The notes under the pieces are model-generated. The model saw nothing but the letters and a program-made list of their open reading frames with translations. It was not told the origin of the DNA and made no database searches. Position numbers and translations under genes: made by a program. Shown here piece after piece: positions 8,744 through 17,853 of a stretch of DNA of 45,651 bases. This DNA is from a virus, in the IMG/VR virus record IMGVR_UViG_3300020183_000141, positions 1 to 45,651 of that record, one strand, 5' to 3'. How positions within the stretch are numbered: the first letter of the stretch is position 1; each line of letters begins with the position of its first letter.

Positions 8744-9382
8744 ATGAACCTTCAGAATTACTATTATTATTTTCAAAGTGCACTTACACCTAGATTTTGT
8801 GATGAGCTAATTAAATACGGAATATCACAACAAGAACAATTAGCATTAACAGGTGGTCAAACAAATAAAATTAATGAAGGTAAACCTTTATCTAATGAAG
8901 ATTTAAAAGATTTAAAAAAGAAAAGAGATTCAAATATTGTATGGCTTTCAGATAGATGGATTTATAAAGAAATACAACCATTTATACATCAAGCAAATAG
9001 ATTAGCAGGTTGGAATTTTGATTGGGATTTTTCAGAAAGTTGTCAATTTACAAAATATAAATTAAATCAATTTTATGATTGGCATTGTGATAGTTGGGAA
9101 GCACCTTATGCAAATCCAGATAATAAAGACACTAATGGAAAAATTAGAAAATTATCTGTTACATGTTCTCTATCAAATCCTGAAGATTATGAAGGTGGAG
9201 AATTAGAATTTGATTTTAGAAACATGGATCCTGATAAACAATCAGTTAGAAAATGTGCTGAAATTAAACCACGTGGAAGTATAGTTGTATTTCCATCTCA
9301 TGTATGGCATAGAGTTAAACCTGTAACGAAAGGAACAAGATATTCATTGGTTATTTGGAACCTTGGATATCCATTTAGATAA
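8744..9382 (+). CDS. 2-oxoglutarate/Fe(II)-dependent dioxygenase, PKHD-type
   Basis: This 212-residue enzyme of the prolyl-4-hydroxylase-like 2OG-Fe(II) oxygenase superfamily carries HxD iron ligands at H114 and D116 (FYDWHCD). It also has a distal histidine at about H189 in FPSHVWHRV and the 2-oxoglutarate-binding Arg about ten residues later (GTRYSLV). The core (GGELEF ... GSIVVFPSHVWHRV) matches PKHD-type hydroxylases. The reaction would couple oxidative decarboxylation of 2-oxoglutarate to hydroxylation of an unknown substrate. It overlaps the next gene by one base and is first in a run of three such enzymes. Confidence 0.85.
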   Translation: MNLQNYYYYFQSALTPRFCDELIKYGISQQEQLALTGGQTNKINEGKPLSNEDLKDLKKKRDSNIVWLSDRWIYKEIQPFIHQANRLAGWNFDWDFSESCQFTKYKLNQFYDWHCDSWEAPYANPDNKDTNGKIRKLSVTCSLSNPEDYEGGELEFDFRNMDPDKQSVRKCAEIKPRGSIVVFPSHVWHRVKPVTKGTRYSLVIWNLGYPFR

Positions 9383-10077
9383 TGGCAAAAACAGATCAAT
9401 TACAAGCTTCAGTTTATTTTAGTTCACCAATATATTCTATTGAAATACCTGAATGGGTAGATGATGTTAATAAGATTTGCGATAAATATATAAAAGACGC
9501 AAAGAAAAATAATGCAAAAATTATTAAAGAACGAGAAAAGAAATTTGGTAAAAAAATAGGAGATCACGGAATGAGTCATCATTCTACATCTTTAGTAGGC
9601 GATCCTGGATTAAAAGAATTACAAGATTATATAGGTGCAACAAGTTGGAATTGCCTAGATCATATGGGATATGATTTAAAGAATTACGAATTATTTTGGA
9701 CTGAATTTTGGGTACAAGAATTTGGTGAAAAAGGAGGAGGTCACCATGAAGGCCATATACATTATGATAATCATATATCAGGATTTTATTTTCTAAAGTG
9801 TTCAGATAAAACTTCAATGCCTGTATTTCACGATCCACGACCAGCTAAACTGATTACACAATTACCATTAAAGAATGAACAAGAGATTACTTTAGGAACA
9901 CATCAAATTCATTATAAACCAAAACCAGGTACAATGATATTCTTTCCAGCTTACATGGAACATCAATATGTGGTAGATGATGGTGTAGAACCTTTTAGAT
10001 TTATACATTTTAATCTACAAGCTGTGCGAAGAATGATTACAGACACTGTAAGAAAACAAACTAAAGGAGAAGTATGA
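9382..10077 (+). CDS. 2-oxoglutarate/Fe(II) oxygenase of the TIGR02466 type
   Basis: This 231-residue protein fits the 2OG-FeII_Oxy_5 layout. It has a Trp/Phe-rich strand (LFWTEFWVQEFGEKGGG) and an HIHYDNHISGFYFLK segment that supplies iron ligands (around residues 125-130). Then come FHDPR at about 149-153, a late FFPAYMEHQYV with H194, and a following Arg (EPFRFIHFN) for the co-substrate. The N-terminus is basic and lysine-rich. It overlaps the third oxygenase by four bases (ATGA), indicating coupled translation. The substrate is unknown; virion proteins, DNA or glycans are all possible. Confidence 0.75.
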   Translation: MAKTDQLQASVYFSSPIYSIEIPEWVDDVNKICDKYIKDAKKNNAKIIKEREKKFGKKIGDHGMSHHSTSLVGDPGLKELQDYIGATSWNCLDHMGYDLKNYELFWTEFWVQEFGEKGGGHHEGHIHYDNHISGFYFLKCSDKTSMPVFHDPRPAKLITQLPLKNEQEITLGTHQIHYKPKPGTMIFFPAYMEHQYVVDDGVEPFRFIHFNLQAVRRMITDTVRKQTKGEV

Positions 10078-10730
10078 GCTTTAAGAAAAATAAATACACA
10101 GTCATTAAAGGAGCGATATCAGAGGATCTTGCAAAGTTTTGTTATGATTATTTCATGATGAAAAGACAAGTTGCAAGAACGATGTTTGATACAAAATACA
10201 TAAGTCAGTTTACAGAATACTTTGGTGTGTGGAATGACCAACAAGTTCCAGAAACATATTCACATTATTCAGATATTGTAATGGAAACATTACTTGTTAA
10301 ACTTCTTCCAATCATGGAAAAAGAAACAGGATTAAAATTAAATACAAATTATTCATACGCTAGAATCTATAAAAAAGGAGATGTATTACATCGTCATAAA
10401 GATAGATTCAGTTGTGAAATATCTACAACTATGCATTTAGGTGGTGGTTGTTGGCCAATATATTTAGAGCCAGATGCATCACAAGGTGGTGTTGATCAAA
10501 AGACTGGTAATTATAAACCATCAAAATCTAAAGGTGTTAAAGTATTATTAGAACCTGGTGATATGTTAGTATACAGAGGAAATGAATTAGAACATTGGAG
10601 AGACAAATTAACATTTGATGATTGTGGTCAAGTATTTTTACATTACAATAATGTTGAAACTAAAGGATCTAAAGAAAATATTTACGATAGACGTCCACAT
10701 TTAGGACTTCCCGCTTGGTTTAAAAAGTGA
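10074..10730 (+). CDS. 2-oxoglutarate/Fe(II) oxygenase, third in the run
   Basis: This 218-residue protein has a clear HxD pair at H108 and D110 (LHRHKDRFSCEIS) and a distal histidine at H174 (GNELEHWRDKL). The preceding GDMLVYRG strand is as expected for the double-stranded beta-helix fold. It is clearly diverged from the two oxygenases upstream, so the cluster is not a recent duplication. Its start lies inside the previous gene's end (ATGA). A hairpin follows its stop, suggesting the operon segment ends here. Confidence 0.8.
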   Translation: MSFKKNKYTVIKGAISEDLAKFCYDYFMMKRQVARTMFDTKYISQFTEYFGVWNDQQVPETYSHYSDIVMETLLVKLLPIMEKETGLKLNTNYSYARIYKKGDVLHRHKDRFSCEISTTMHLGGGCWPIYLEPDASQGGVDQKTGNYKPSKSKGVKVLLEPGDMLVYRGNELEHWRDKLTFDDCGQVFLHYNNVETKGSKENIYDRRPHLGLPAWFKK

Positions 10731-10742
10731 TATAAGATCCTC

Positions 10743-10785
10743 ACTGGAGGAGCTTACCACCAATTCTACCTCAAGCTCCTCTGGT
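10743..10785 (+). terminator. Stem-loop after the oxygenase cluster
   Basis: Arms 10743-10755 and 10773-10785 pair over 13 positions, including two G-T wobbles, around GGAGGAGCTT/AAGCTCCTC with a 17-base loop. There is no long T-run, only the AT-rich ATTTACTATATTTATAAATA. A terminator or RNA-processing hairpin is likely. A TATAAT at 10804-10809, just before the next gene, could restart transcription. Confidence 0.45.
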
Positions 10786-10817
10786 ATTTACTATATTTAT
10801 AAATATAATAGAGGGTT

Positions 10818-13019
10818 ATGCCACTACAAAAGATACAATTTAAACCTGGATTCAATAAACAACAAACTGCAACCGGAGCCGAAGGGCAATGGATTGATGG
10901 TGATAATGTTAGATTCAGGTACGGTGAACCACAAAAAATAGGTGGTTGGCAAGAATTAGTTAATAAAACTCTTGCAGGTCCTGCGCGAGATCAACACAGT
11001 TGGACAGCTTTAGATGGTAATAGATATGCAGCTATTGGTACTTCTAAATTATTAGTTATCTATTATGAAGGTGAGTTTTACGATATTACGCCTCTTGGAA
11101 CTGCACTAACTTCTTGCACTTATACATCAACAACAGGATCAGCAACAGTTACAATCAATAAAACATCACATGGTTTAGAGGTAGGTGATTATATTATATT
11201 TTCATCTGTTACAACTCCAGGATCTCCTACAACAAGTTTTACATCTGCAAGTTTTACAACAAATGTTTTTGAAGTTAAAACGGTTTTAAGTTCTGCAACT
11301 TTTACAGTTACTATGGCAACCACTGAAACTGGAACGGGTGTTACTGCAGGAGGTACTATTACTACAACTCCTTACGTTAGAATTGGTCCTACATTTCAAA
11401 CTCCAGCATATGGATATGGTACAGGATATTGGGGTGGATCAAATCCAACGTCCATTACAAATCAATTAAATGGTGCAATAGATAGTATTGTTACAACTAT
11501 TGTTGTTGATTCAACAACAGGATTCCCCACTGCTGGAACAATAGATATAGGCACTGAGTTAATTACTTATACGGCTAAAACAGCTACAGATTTTACAGGG
11601 TGTGTTAGAGGAACAAATGGTACAACTGCTGCATCACATTTAGATAATGCGATCGTAACGAATGCAACTTTATGGACAGGTTGGGGTGTACAATCAAATA
11701 CTACAAATACAATACTAGCTCCCGGATCCTGGTCACTCGATAACTTTGGCCAGATTCTAGTTGCAACTATTAAGAATGGTAAAACATTTACTTGGAATCC
11801 AGCAACAGCATCTCCTCTTACTGTTAGAGCAACGGTGGTATCTAATGCACCTACAGCATCGGTGATGAGTATTGTATCAGATAGAGATAGACATTTATTC
11901 TTAATGGGAACAGAAACAACCATTGGTAATACTACAACTCAAGACCCTATGTTTATAAGATTTTCAAATCAAGAAGATATTAACACTTATAATCCAACAG
12001 TAACTAATACTGCTGGAACATTTAGACTAGATACGGGCAATCAAATTATAGGAGCTATACAAGGTAAAGATTATATCTTTGTACTTACAGATGTTGCAGC
12101 TTATGTTATTCAATTTGTTGGCCCTCCATTTACATTCTCTGTAAGACAAGTTGGAACGAATTGTGGATGTATTGGTCAACATGCAATGGTGTTTGCGCAA
12201 GGCGCTGTATTTTGGATTGGCTTTGGTGGTGGATTTTTTGTCTATGACGGAACCGTTAAACAATTACCATCTTTAGTTGAGGACTTTGTATTTACAACAA
12301 CAGATGATAATTTAGGATTTAATTATGATGCAAGTCAAATAACTTCTGCATTTCATAATTCATTATATAATGAAGTGGGTTGGTTTTATGCAAGTGCCAA
12401 AACTTCAGCAACGGTATCAACACCTTCCACACAGATAAATAGAAACGTAGTTTATAACTATCTTGAAAACACTTGGACTACAGGATCATTATCAAGAACA
12501 ACTTATGAAGATGCAGTGTCTTTTGATTTACCTTATGCGACAGAATTTTATTCAACTAACACTCCGACATTTCCAACAATTAATGGTGTAACTAATTCTT
12601 ATGGAGCAACTAAGTATTGGGAACATGAAACTGGTGTTAATGAAGTTTCTTTTGCAGGAGTTGAAACTGCAATTACTTCATATGTTCAATCTGGAGATTA
12701 CGATATATCGGAACAAGGTTTAGGTGGAGATGGTCAATTAATAATGCGTGTTAAACGATTTATTCCAGACTTTAAAAATTTAGAAGGTAATGCAAAAATA
12801 ACTTTATTCTTTAGAGATTATCCGGCTAATGCTAATTCAACCCCTTCAACAACACCACCAACTATTACCGGACCATTTACAATTACATCATCAACTGATA
12901 AGATAGACACTCGTGTTAGAGGAAGACAAGTAAGTTTAAAAATAGAGAATGATGCTGTTGATGAAACTTGGAGATACGGAACTTTAAGATTGGACATTGA
13001 AGCAGGAGGAAGAAGATAA
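10818..13019 (+). CDS. Large tail structural protein (tail hub/nozzle-like)
   Basis: This 733-residue protein begins with LQKIQFKPGFNKQQ ... GQWIDGDNVRFRYGEPQKIGGW, the standard opening of a common short-tailed phage structural family thought to form the tail tube or nozzle. Residues about 90-195 and about 205-280 are Thr/Ser-rich insertions. The second, ending CVRGTNGTTAASH, is similar to the module in the protein at 93-1049. Later parts contain repeated beta-strand motifs (IIGAIQGKDYIFVLTDVAAYVI). The end carries RGRQVSLKIEN and RYGTLRLDIEAGGRR, typical of this family's C-terminus. The next small gene overlaps its stop. Confidence 0.65.
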   Translation: MPLQKIQFKPGFNKQQTATGAEGQWIDGDNVRFRYGEPQKIGGWQELVNKTLAGPARDQHSWTALDGNRYAAIGTSKLLVIYYEGEFYDITPLGTALTSCTYTSTTGSATVTINKTSHGLEVGDYIIFSSVTTPGSPTTSFTSASFTTNVFEVKTVLSSATFTVTMATTETGTGVTAGGTITTTPYVRIGPTFQTPAYGYGTGYWGGSNPTSITNQLNGAIDSIVTTIVVDSTTGFPTAGTIDIGTELITYTAKTATDFTGCVRGTNGTTAASHLDNAIVTNATLWTGWGVQSNTTNTILAPGSWSLDNFGQILVATIKNGKTFTWNPATASPLTVRATVVSNAPTASVMSIVSDRDRHLFLMGTETTIGNTTTQDPMFIRFSNQEDINTYNPTVTNTAGTFRLDTGNQIIGAIQGKDYIFVLTDVAAYVIQFVGPPFTFSVRQVGTNCGCIGQHAMVFAQGAVFWIGFGGGFFVYDGTVKQLPSLVEDFVFTTTDDNLGFNYDASQITSAFHNSLYNEVGWFYASAKTSATVSTPSTQINRNVVYNYLENTWTTGSLSRTTYEDAVSFDLPYATEFYSTNTPTFPTINGVTNSYGATKYWEHETGVNEVSFAGVETAITSYVQSGDYDISEQGLGGDGQLIMRVKRFIPDFKNLEGNAKITLFFRDYPANANSTPSTTPPTITGPFTITSSTDKIDTRVRGRQVSLKIENDAVDETWRYGTLRLDIEAGGRR

Positions 13020-13198
13020 TGGCAAAGATAACAACATATATACCAGAACCTACACCTGAGTATGATGTAGCTAATCAAAGACAAATTTTAGAATCAATTA
13101 ACACACTTAAAGATCAATTAAATTTTTCTTTTCAAAAAGATTTAAAAGATGAACTAGAAGCATTTAGCTGGTTTATATTTAGTGGACCTAGTACGTAA
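13019..13198 (+). CDS. Small phage protein (59 aa)
   Basis: An ATG at 13019 overlapping the stop of the 733-residue gene begins a 59-residue frame: MAKITTYIPEPTPEYD, then a Gln/Leu-rich helix (NQRQILESINTLKDQL) and a C-terminal WFIFSGPST. The next gene's ATG follows directly after its stop. The tight packing on both sides supports it being real. A structural accessory role next to the tail hub is likely but unproven. Confidence 0.6.
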   Translation: MAKITTYIPEPTPEYDVANQRQILESINTLKDQLNFSFQKDLKDELEAFSWFIFSGPST

Positions 13199-13540
13199 AT
13201 GGCTATCAATTATAAAAATCAAGGTTACGATTTAACCACAAGTAATTTAACTACGGTGTTAAATATTAACACATCAAGTGTTGCAATTCTAAAAGAAATA
13301 TCTGTTGCAAATGATCATAACGCTGCAGTTACAGTTGATTATTTTTTTCATGATGCTTCTACATCAACTTCATATAAATTTTATCACACTAATGTGCCTG
13401 CTAATTCACACGATAATGCGGTACATAATGCACTCGTGTTAGAAGAAGGAGACTATTTACAATTTCAATCAAATAATGCTAATAAAATATCTGGACAAAT
13501 ATCTTACGCTCTGTTAACAAGGACTGGAGAAAATGGATAA
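13199..13540 (+). CDS. Small beta-rich virion protein
   Basis: This 113-residue protein starts with no gap after the previous stop. It shows SVAILKEISVANDHNAAVTVDYFFHD followed by a loop and LEEGDYLQFQSNNANKISG. Its layout parallels the 117-residue protein at 4239-4592, suggesting a shared small virion fold. The last 8 bases overlap the next gene. A decoration or tail-associated role is inferred from context. Confidence 0.5.
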   Translation: MAINYKNQGYDLTTSNLTTVLNINTSSVAILKEISVANDHNAAVTVDYFFHDASTSTSYKFYHTNVPANSHDNAVHNALVLEEGDYLQFQSNNANKISGQISYALLTRTGENG

Positions 13541-13706
13541 TTTAAATAAGACAGAAGAATTTATAAAAAGTAAAAAGACTGGAAAGAAATATAAAACAAT
13601 GGAAGATTTTCTAAAAGAAAACAATATAGAAGATTTACAAAAAGATGTGTCTATAACAATATCAAAAGGACTAGATTTATTTCAGAAAGTAATGAACAAA
13701 AAATGA
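13533..13706 (+). CDS. Small lysine-rich protein (57 aa)
   Basis: An ATG at 13533 inside the end of the previous gene, with GGAGAAA just upstream, opens a 57-residue frame rich in Lys and Glu (KTEEFIKSKKTGKKYKTMEDFLKENN). It ends FQKVMNKK. It overlaps the glycosyltransferase start by four bases (ATGA). The family is not recognised. The overlaps at both ends support real translation. Confidence 0.6.
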   Translation: MDNLNKTEEFIKSKKTGKKYKTMEDFLKENNIEDLQKDVSITISKGLDLFQKVMNKK

Positions 13707-14638
13707 ATCCAAGAGGTGGAACGGAACTTCAAATGGAGTTTCTAGAAAGATATGCAGATAAAAAGTTATTAGATCAGGTACAAATTTGCACTTCTATTCC
13801 GGGAAAAATTCCATTACATCCAACAAAAATTAATATCCTTTGGCAACAAAATTCATACGATCAAACAAATATAAATCCTTGGTTTCAAAATAAAGATAAT
13901 CATGACAAATATGATTGGTATGTATTTAACTCTAATTGGTGTTATGAAAAGTTTAGAATTGCATTTGATATTCCAACACATAAATCTGTAGTTATTAAAA
14001 ACGCATTTGATAAAATAGAACCTAGAAATTTAGATTATAAAAAAGGGGATCCTATAAAATTAATATATACTTCAACGCCGTGGCGAGGTTTAAATGTATT
14101 ACTTGCGGCTATGCAATTGATTGAAAATCCATTAATTCATTTAGATGTTTATTCTTCAACACAAATATATGGAGATGGTTTCAAATCAGCTAATGATGAT
14201 AAGTTTAAAGATTTATATGATCAAGCAACTAAAATTCCTAATGTAACTTACATAGGTTATAAACCTAATGAATTTATTAAAGATAATTTAAAAAATTATC
14301 AAATGTTTGCTTATCCTAATATTTGGGAAGAAACATCTTGTATTGCAGCAATAGAGGCAATGGCTGCAGGTCTATATACAGTGGTTACCAATTATGGTGC
14401 TCTATATGAAACTTGCACGGATTTTGCAGTTTATACTCCTTATGAAAAAGATTTTGTAAAATTAGCTAAAACATTTGCATCGGTTATTGAAACCGTTGCA
14501 ACTCATTTACATGATAATCACATTAAAGAACATTTACAATTACAGATAGATTATATGAATCGATTTTACTCATGGGAGAAGCGAACTAAAACTTGGAATA
14601 GATTTTTAGAAGGGATAGTAAATGCAAGACTCAAGTAG
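13703..14638 (+). CDS. Glycosyltransferase, GT-B fold (GT4-like)
   Basis: This 311-residue protein opens with NPRGGTELQMEFL, a form of the GG(V/T)E acceptor loop of GT4 enzymes. Its C-terminal half carries the EX7E signature at E210 and E218 (EETSCIAAIEAMAAG). IYTSTPWRGLNVLLAA marks the nucleotide-sugar domain boundary. At 311 residues it is shorter than most GT4 enzymes; the missing length is at the N-terminus. It would transfer a sugar from an activated donor to an unknown acceptor. It overlaps the second glycosyltransferase gene by 17 bases. Confidence 0.75.
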   Translation: MNPRGGTELQMEFLERYADKKLLDQVQICTSIPGKIPLHPTKINILWQQNSYDQTNINPWFQNKDNHDKYDWYVFNSNWCYEKFRIAFDIPTHKSVVIKNAFDKIEPRNLDYKKGDPIKLIYTSTPWRGLNVLLAAMQLIENPLIHLDVYSSTQIYGDGFKSANDDKFKDLYDQATKIPNVTYIGYKPNEFIKDNLKNYQMFAYPNIWEETSCIAAIEAMAAGLYTVVTNYGALYETCTDFAVYTPYEKDFVKLAKTFASVIETVATHLHDNHIKEHLQLQIDYMNRFYSWEKRTKTWNRFLEGIVNARLK

Positions 14639-15497
14639 ACCTATTTGGCTTAAAAAAATAAAAAGTCAAAATGAATTAACTGCTCATATGGGTCACCCTA
14701 CAACTAGATTGTATGTGGCAACTCCTGTGCACAGTGAATGTTCTATTCATTACACACAAGCATTATTAAAACTTCAACAAGTATGTATGATGAATAATAT
14801 TATGATTTCTTTTTCATTATTGAAATCATCTTTAGTGACACAAGGTAGAAATTTATGTGTATCTAATTTTTTAAATGATCTTAATAATTACACTCACTTA
14901 TTATTTATAGATTCAGATATTGATTTTAGTCATGATACGATTTTAAAATTATTAAAATTTGATAAAGAAGTAATCTCTGTTCCTTATCCAATGAAGACTA
15001 TTAGTTGGGAACAAATTTGGGAAAAAATACAATTAGGAGTTATAAAGAATAAAGATGATTTAATGAAAGCTGGTCATACCTTTCCAATAAAAATGGATAA
15101 CGTAATGAAATCAGATACAAAAGAAATTACTATTGTAGGCGGAATTATAGAAGCTTCGCACGTGCCCGCGGGATGTTTATTAATTAAAAGACAAGTATTT
15201 GAAAAAATGATAAAAGCTTATCCTGAAGATGTTATAGATCAACCTACCGTTTTAAATGGAGAAGTTAAATCTAATAAAAATATGTATAATTTTTTTGATA
15301 CCATTCATGATAAAGTAAGTAAAAAATACTATGGTGAAGATTTTGGTTTCTGTAAAAAATGGACAGAAATAGGTGGTAAATGTTATGCTTACGTTGAAGA
15401 TAACATATCTCATGTAGGAGAATATCAATACAAAGGTAGATTATTAGATAACTTACAAATATCTAAAACCGTTGACGATACCGATAAAAACAAGTAA
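14622..15497 (+). CDS. Glycosyltransferase, GT-A fold
   Basis: This 291-residue protein has a DxD-type metal and sugar-nucleotide motif at D97-D99 (LLFIDSDIDF). It is preceded by a family-typical LVTQGRNLCVSNFL and followed by VISVPYPMK. The C-terminal YYGEDFGFCKKWTEIGGKCY and ISHVGEYQYKG are characteristic of phage and bacterial GT-A enzymes of this kind. The start has GAAGGGATAG upstream and lies within the end of the GT4-like gene. Together the pair could glycosylate virion or host-surface molecules. The acceptor is unknown. Confidence 0.75.
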   Translation: MQDSSRPIWLKKIKSQNELTAHMGHPTTRLYVATPVHSECSIHYTQALLKLQQVCMMNNIMISFSLLKSSLVTQGRNLCVSNFLNDLNNYTHLLFIDSDIDFSHDTILKLLKFDKEVISVPYPMKTISWEQIWEKIQLGVIKNKDDLMKAGHTFPIKMDNVMKSDTKEITIVGGIIEASHVPAGCLLIKRQVFEKMIKAYPEDVIDQPTVLNGEVKSNKNMYNFFDTIHDKVSKKYYGEDFGFCKKWTEIGGKCYAYVEDNISHVGEYQYKGRLLDNLQISKTVDDTDKNK

Positions 15498-15544
15498 AGT
15501 GTACGTTTTCAGGACTCTGTGCCTGCCTTATTAACTATTAAATT

Positions 15545-16996
15545 ATGACAATATCAAAGGCACAAATGTATAGACAATTATATCAAATGGGTGGCATAGG
15601 AACATTACCAATGGATTATGGTCAGCCATTACAAGTTCCTCAACAGCCACAACCTAATTTTTATTCAGCACAAAATATTACAATGAATCCATTATTAAAC
15701 TATGGTCAAACACCTTTAACAATGGCTGGTGGTGGAATATCTAGATTAGGTTATCAAGAAGGTGGAATGGAAATGATGGAAGATCAAGCTATGATGCAAC
15801 CACAAATGCAAGACCAAGCTATGATGCAACCACAAATGATGGAACCTCCTTTACAAGGAATGGAGTCTCCACAAGTAGATATTAAAGACCCACAACAAGC
15901 TTTGGAAATTATTATTCAAATGTTAATTGCTCAAGGTATTCCTCCAGAGCAAGCAAGACAAATTGCATTACAAATGGTTCAAGCAGTTGCTCAAGGTGGT
16001 ATGCAAGAAATGTCTGATGAAAGAGTTGAAGTAAGATTTGGTGGAAGAATTGGATATGCTGGAGGTGGAATTGGAAATTTAATTAATAGACAAGGATATT
16101 TTGTAGGTAGTATTGCTAAAGCAATTTCAGGAGCTGTTAAAGGAGTTACAAGCGCAGTTAAATCAGTGGCTAAAAGTCCTATTGGAAAAGCAGCATTAAC
16201 AGCTGCTGCAATATATGCAGCTGGTGGTGGTTCATTTTTTGAATATACTCCTTTTAAAGGAGCAACTTCTGGATTTGCTTTTTCAAATCTTCCAGGGGCT
16301 TCTTTTCTACCTAAAGTATTTGGAACACCAGCAGATGAATTAGGTTATGGTGGTATTAAAGGTTTTCTACCTTCTGTATTTTCAGGGGATTTTACTGGTG
16401 CTGGAAGATTAGCTATGGAAGGAGTAAGAAATATTGGAATTGGAAATTTAATATCAGGAGCAACAGGTTTTCTTGGAGGTACGTTAGCAGGGGGAGTACC
16501 TCAACAACAACCAGGTGAATTAAATGAAGATTATCAAGCAAGAGTTAATCAATATAAAGCACAGTATTCTCCATTGTTAAATCCAACAATTCAATATCCT
16601 GGTAATCCATTTTATACTCAAATGGCAGCAGATGGAGGAAGAATAGGTTATCAAGGTGGAGGTATCGGTGATTTAATATCTCAAGTTACTAAACAAGAAT
16701 TTTTTGGAACACCAATGATGGCTAATGGTGGAAGAATGCAATATGCAATGGGAGCAGAGGTTCCAACAAGACAAAATCAAGTTGGAATAACAGAATTAGA
16801 TTATAGAGAAACCGGTGGATTTGTTCCTCCAATTGGTATAAAAGAAAAAGCAGACGATATTCCTGCAATGTTATCCAATAATGAATTCGTATTTACTGCT
16901 GACGCTGTAAGAAATGCAGGTGGTGGTAATGTTAATAAAGGAGCACAAAGAATGTATAATTTAATGAAAAATCTTGAAGCTGGAGGATCTGTATAA
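15545..16996 (+). CDS. GGRIGY-motif internal/structural protein
   Basis: This 483-residue protein has a Gln/Met/Pro-rich N-terminus with a direct repeat (DQAMMQPQMQ), then three GGRIGY-type motifs (GGRIGYAGGG, GGRIGYQGGG, GGRMQYAMG) spread along its length. A hydrophobic Ala-rich stretch lies at about 200-225. The C-terminus (ADDIPAMLSNNEFVFTADAV, then a Gly/Asn stretch and NLMKNLEAGG) is a conserved block of marine phage virion proteins. No enzyme motif is visible. The stop overlaps the next start (TAATG). A virion-internal or tail-associated role is inferred. Confidence 0.6.
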   Translation: MTISKAQMYRQLYQMGGIGTLPMDYGQPLQVPQQPQPNFYSAQNITMNPLLNYGQTPLTMAGGGISRLGYQEGGMEMMEDQAMMQPQMQDQAMMQPQMMEPPLQGMESPQVDIKDPQQALEIIIQMLIAQGIPPEQARQIALQMVQAVAQGGMQEMSDERVEVRFGGRIGYAGGGIGNLINRQGYFVGSIAKAISGAVKGVTSAVKSVAKSPIGKAALTAAAIYAAGGGSFFEYTPFKGATSGFAFSNLPGASFLPKVFGTPADELGYGGIKGFLPSVFSGDFTGAGRLAMEGVRNIGIGNLISGATGFLGGTLAGGVPQQQPGELNEDYQARVNQYKAQYSPLLNPTIQYPGNPFYTQMAADGGRIGYQGGGIGDLISQVTKQEFFGTPMMANGGRMQYAMGAEVPTRQNQVGITELDYRETGGFVPPIGIKEKADDIPAMLSNNEFVFTADAVRNAGGGNVNKGAQRMYNLMKNLEAGGSV

Positions 16997-17847
16997 TGGC
17001 TGAAATTCAACAAACACAAGTATTACCAGCACCATTTATACAAGCTGCTGCAGAACAATACTTACCACAACTTGCACAAGCAGTTGGTGGTATTAAAAGT
17101 TTAGATGTATCTAGATTAGTCGGTCCTCAATTTGTAGCTGGAATATCTCCTCTACAACAACAGGCCGAGCAACTAGCAACGGGATTAGGTGGATATCAAC
17201 CTTTCTTACAAGCTGCACAAGCTGCAACACAACCACAGGCATATCAACAGTATATGTCTCCCTATCAACAATCTGTTATAGATGAAACTTTACGACAGTA
17301 TGACATTCAAGCACAAAAAGGTTTACCAGGGCTTGCAGCTTCAGCCATACAACAAGGTGCTTTTGGTGGTGCAAGAGAAGGAATTCAAAGAGCCGAGTAT
17401 CAAACACAGTCAGATTTAAATAGAGCATTATTACAAGCTAATCTATTACAACAAGGATATGGTCAAGCTACATCAAGAGCTCAACAAGAATTCTTAAATC
17501 AATTAAATTTAGCGGGACAAACGCAAGGATTTTTAGGTTCACAAATATCTGGATTAGCTACATTGGGTGCTCAACAACAAGCTCAACAACAAGCTTTATT
17601 GAGTGCTCAACAACAACTTGCACAAAAACAAGCTTATCAACCTTTAGAAGCTGCACAAATTTATGGAGCTGGTATTCAACCTTTAATAGCTGGATATCCA
17701 GGAAGAGAAACAACTACACAACTTCCATCCCCAACTCCATTACAAACTGCATTAGGAGCTGCTTCAACTTTAGCTGGAATATACAAAGCATTTAATCCAA
17801 CACAACAAAGCCCAATTAATATTTATACACAAGGTGCTACAAGATAA
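16996..17847 (+). CDS. Glutamine-rich virion protein
   Basis: This 283-residue protein is very rich in Gln and Ala, with amphipathic helices (QQQAQQQALLSAQQQLAQKQ). A conserved-looking core is SPYQQSVIDETLRQYDIQAQ ... AIQQGAFGGAREGIQRAEYQ. This resembles helical internal or injected virion proteins in short-tailed phages. No cysteines, signal peptide or catalytic motifs are visible. It overlaps the previous gene by one base and stands 6 bases before the next. A DNA-ejection or internal core role is inferred. Confidence 0.55.
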   Translation: MAEIQQTQVLPAPFIQAAAEQYLPQLAQAVGGIKSLDVSRLVGPQFVAGISPLQQQAEQLATGLGGYQPFLQAAQAATQPQAYQQYMSPYQQSVIDETLRQYDIQAQKGLPGLAASAIQQGAFGGAREGIQRAEYQTQSDLNRALLQANLLQQGYGQATSRAQQEFLNQLNLAGQTQGFLGSQISGLATLGAQQQAQQQALLSAQQQLAQKQAYQPLEAAQIYGAGIQPLIAGYPGRETTTQLPSPTPLQTALGAASTLAGIYKAFNPTQQSPINIYTQGATR

Positions 17848-17853
17848 TTAATT

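Noticed and set aside
11567-13084. Minus-strand frames opposite the 733-residue tail protein
   Set aside because: They have no ribosome sites or known motifs and are fully explained by the codon composition of the plus-strand gene.
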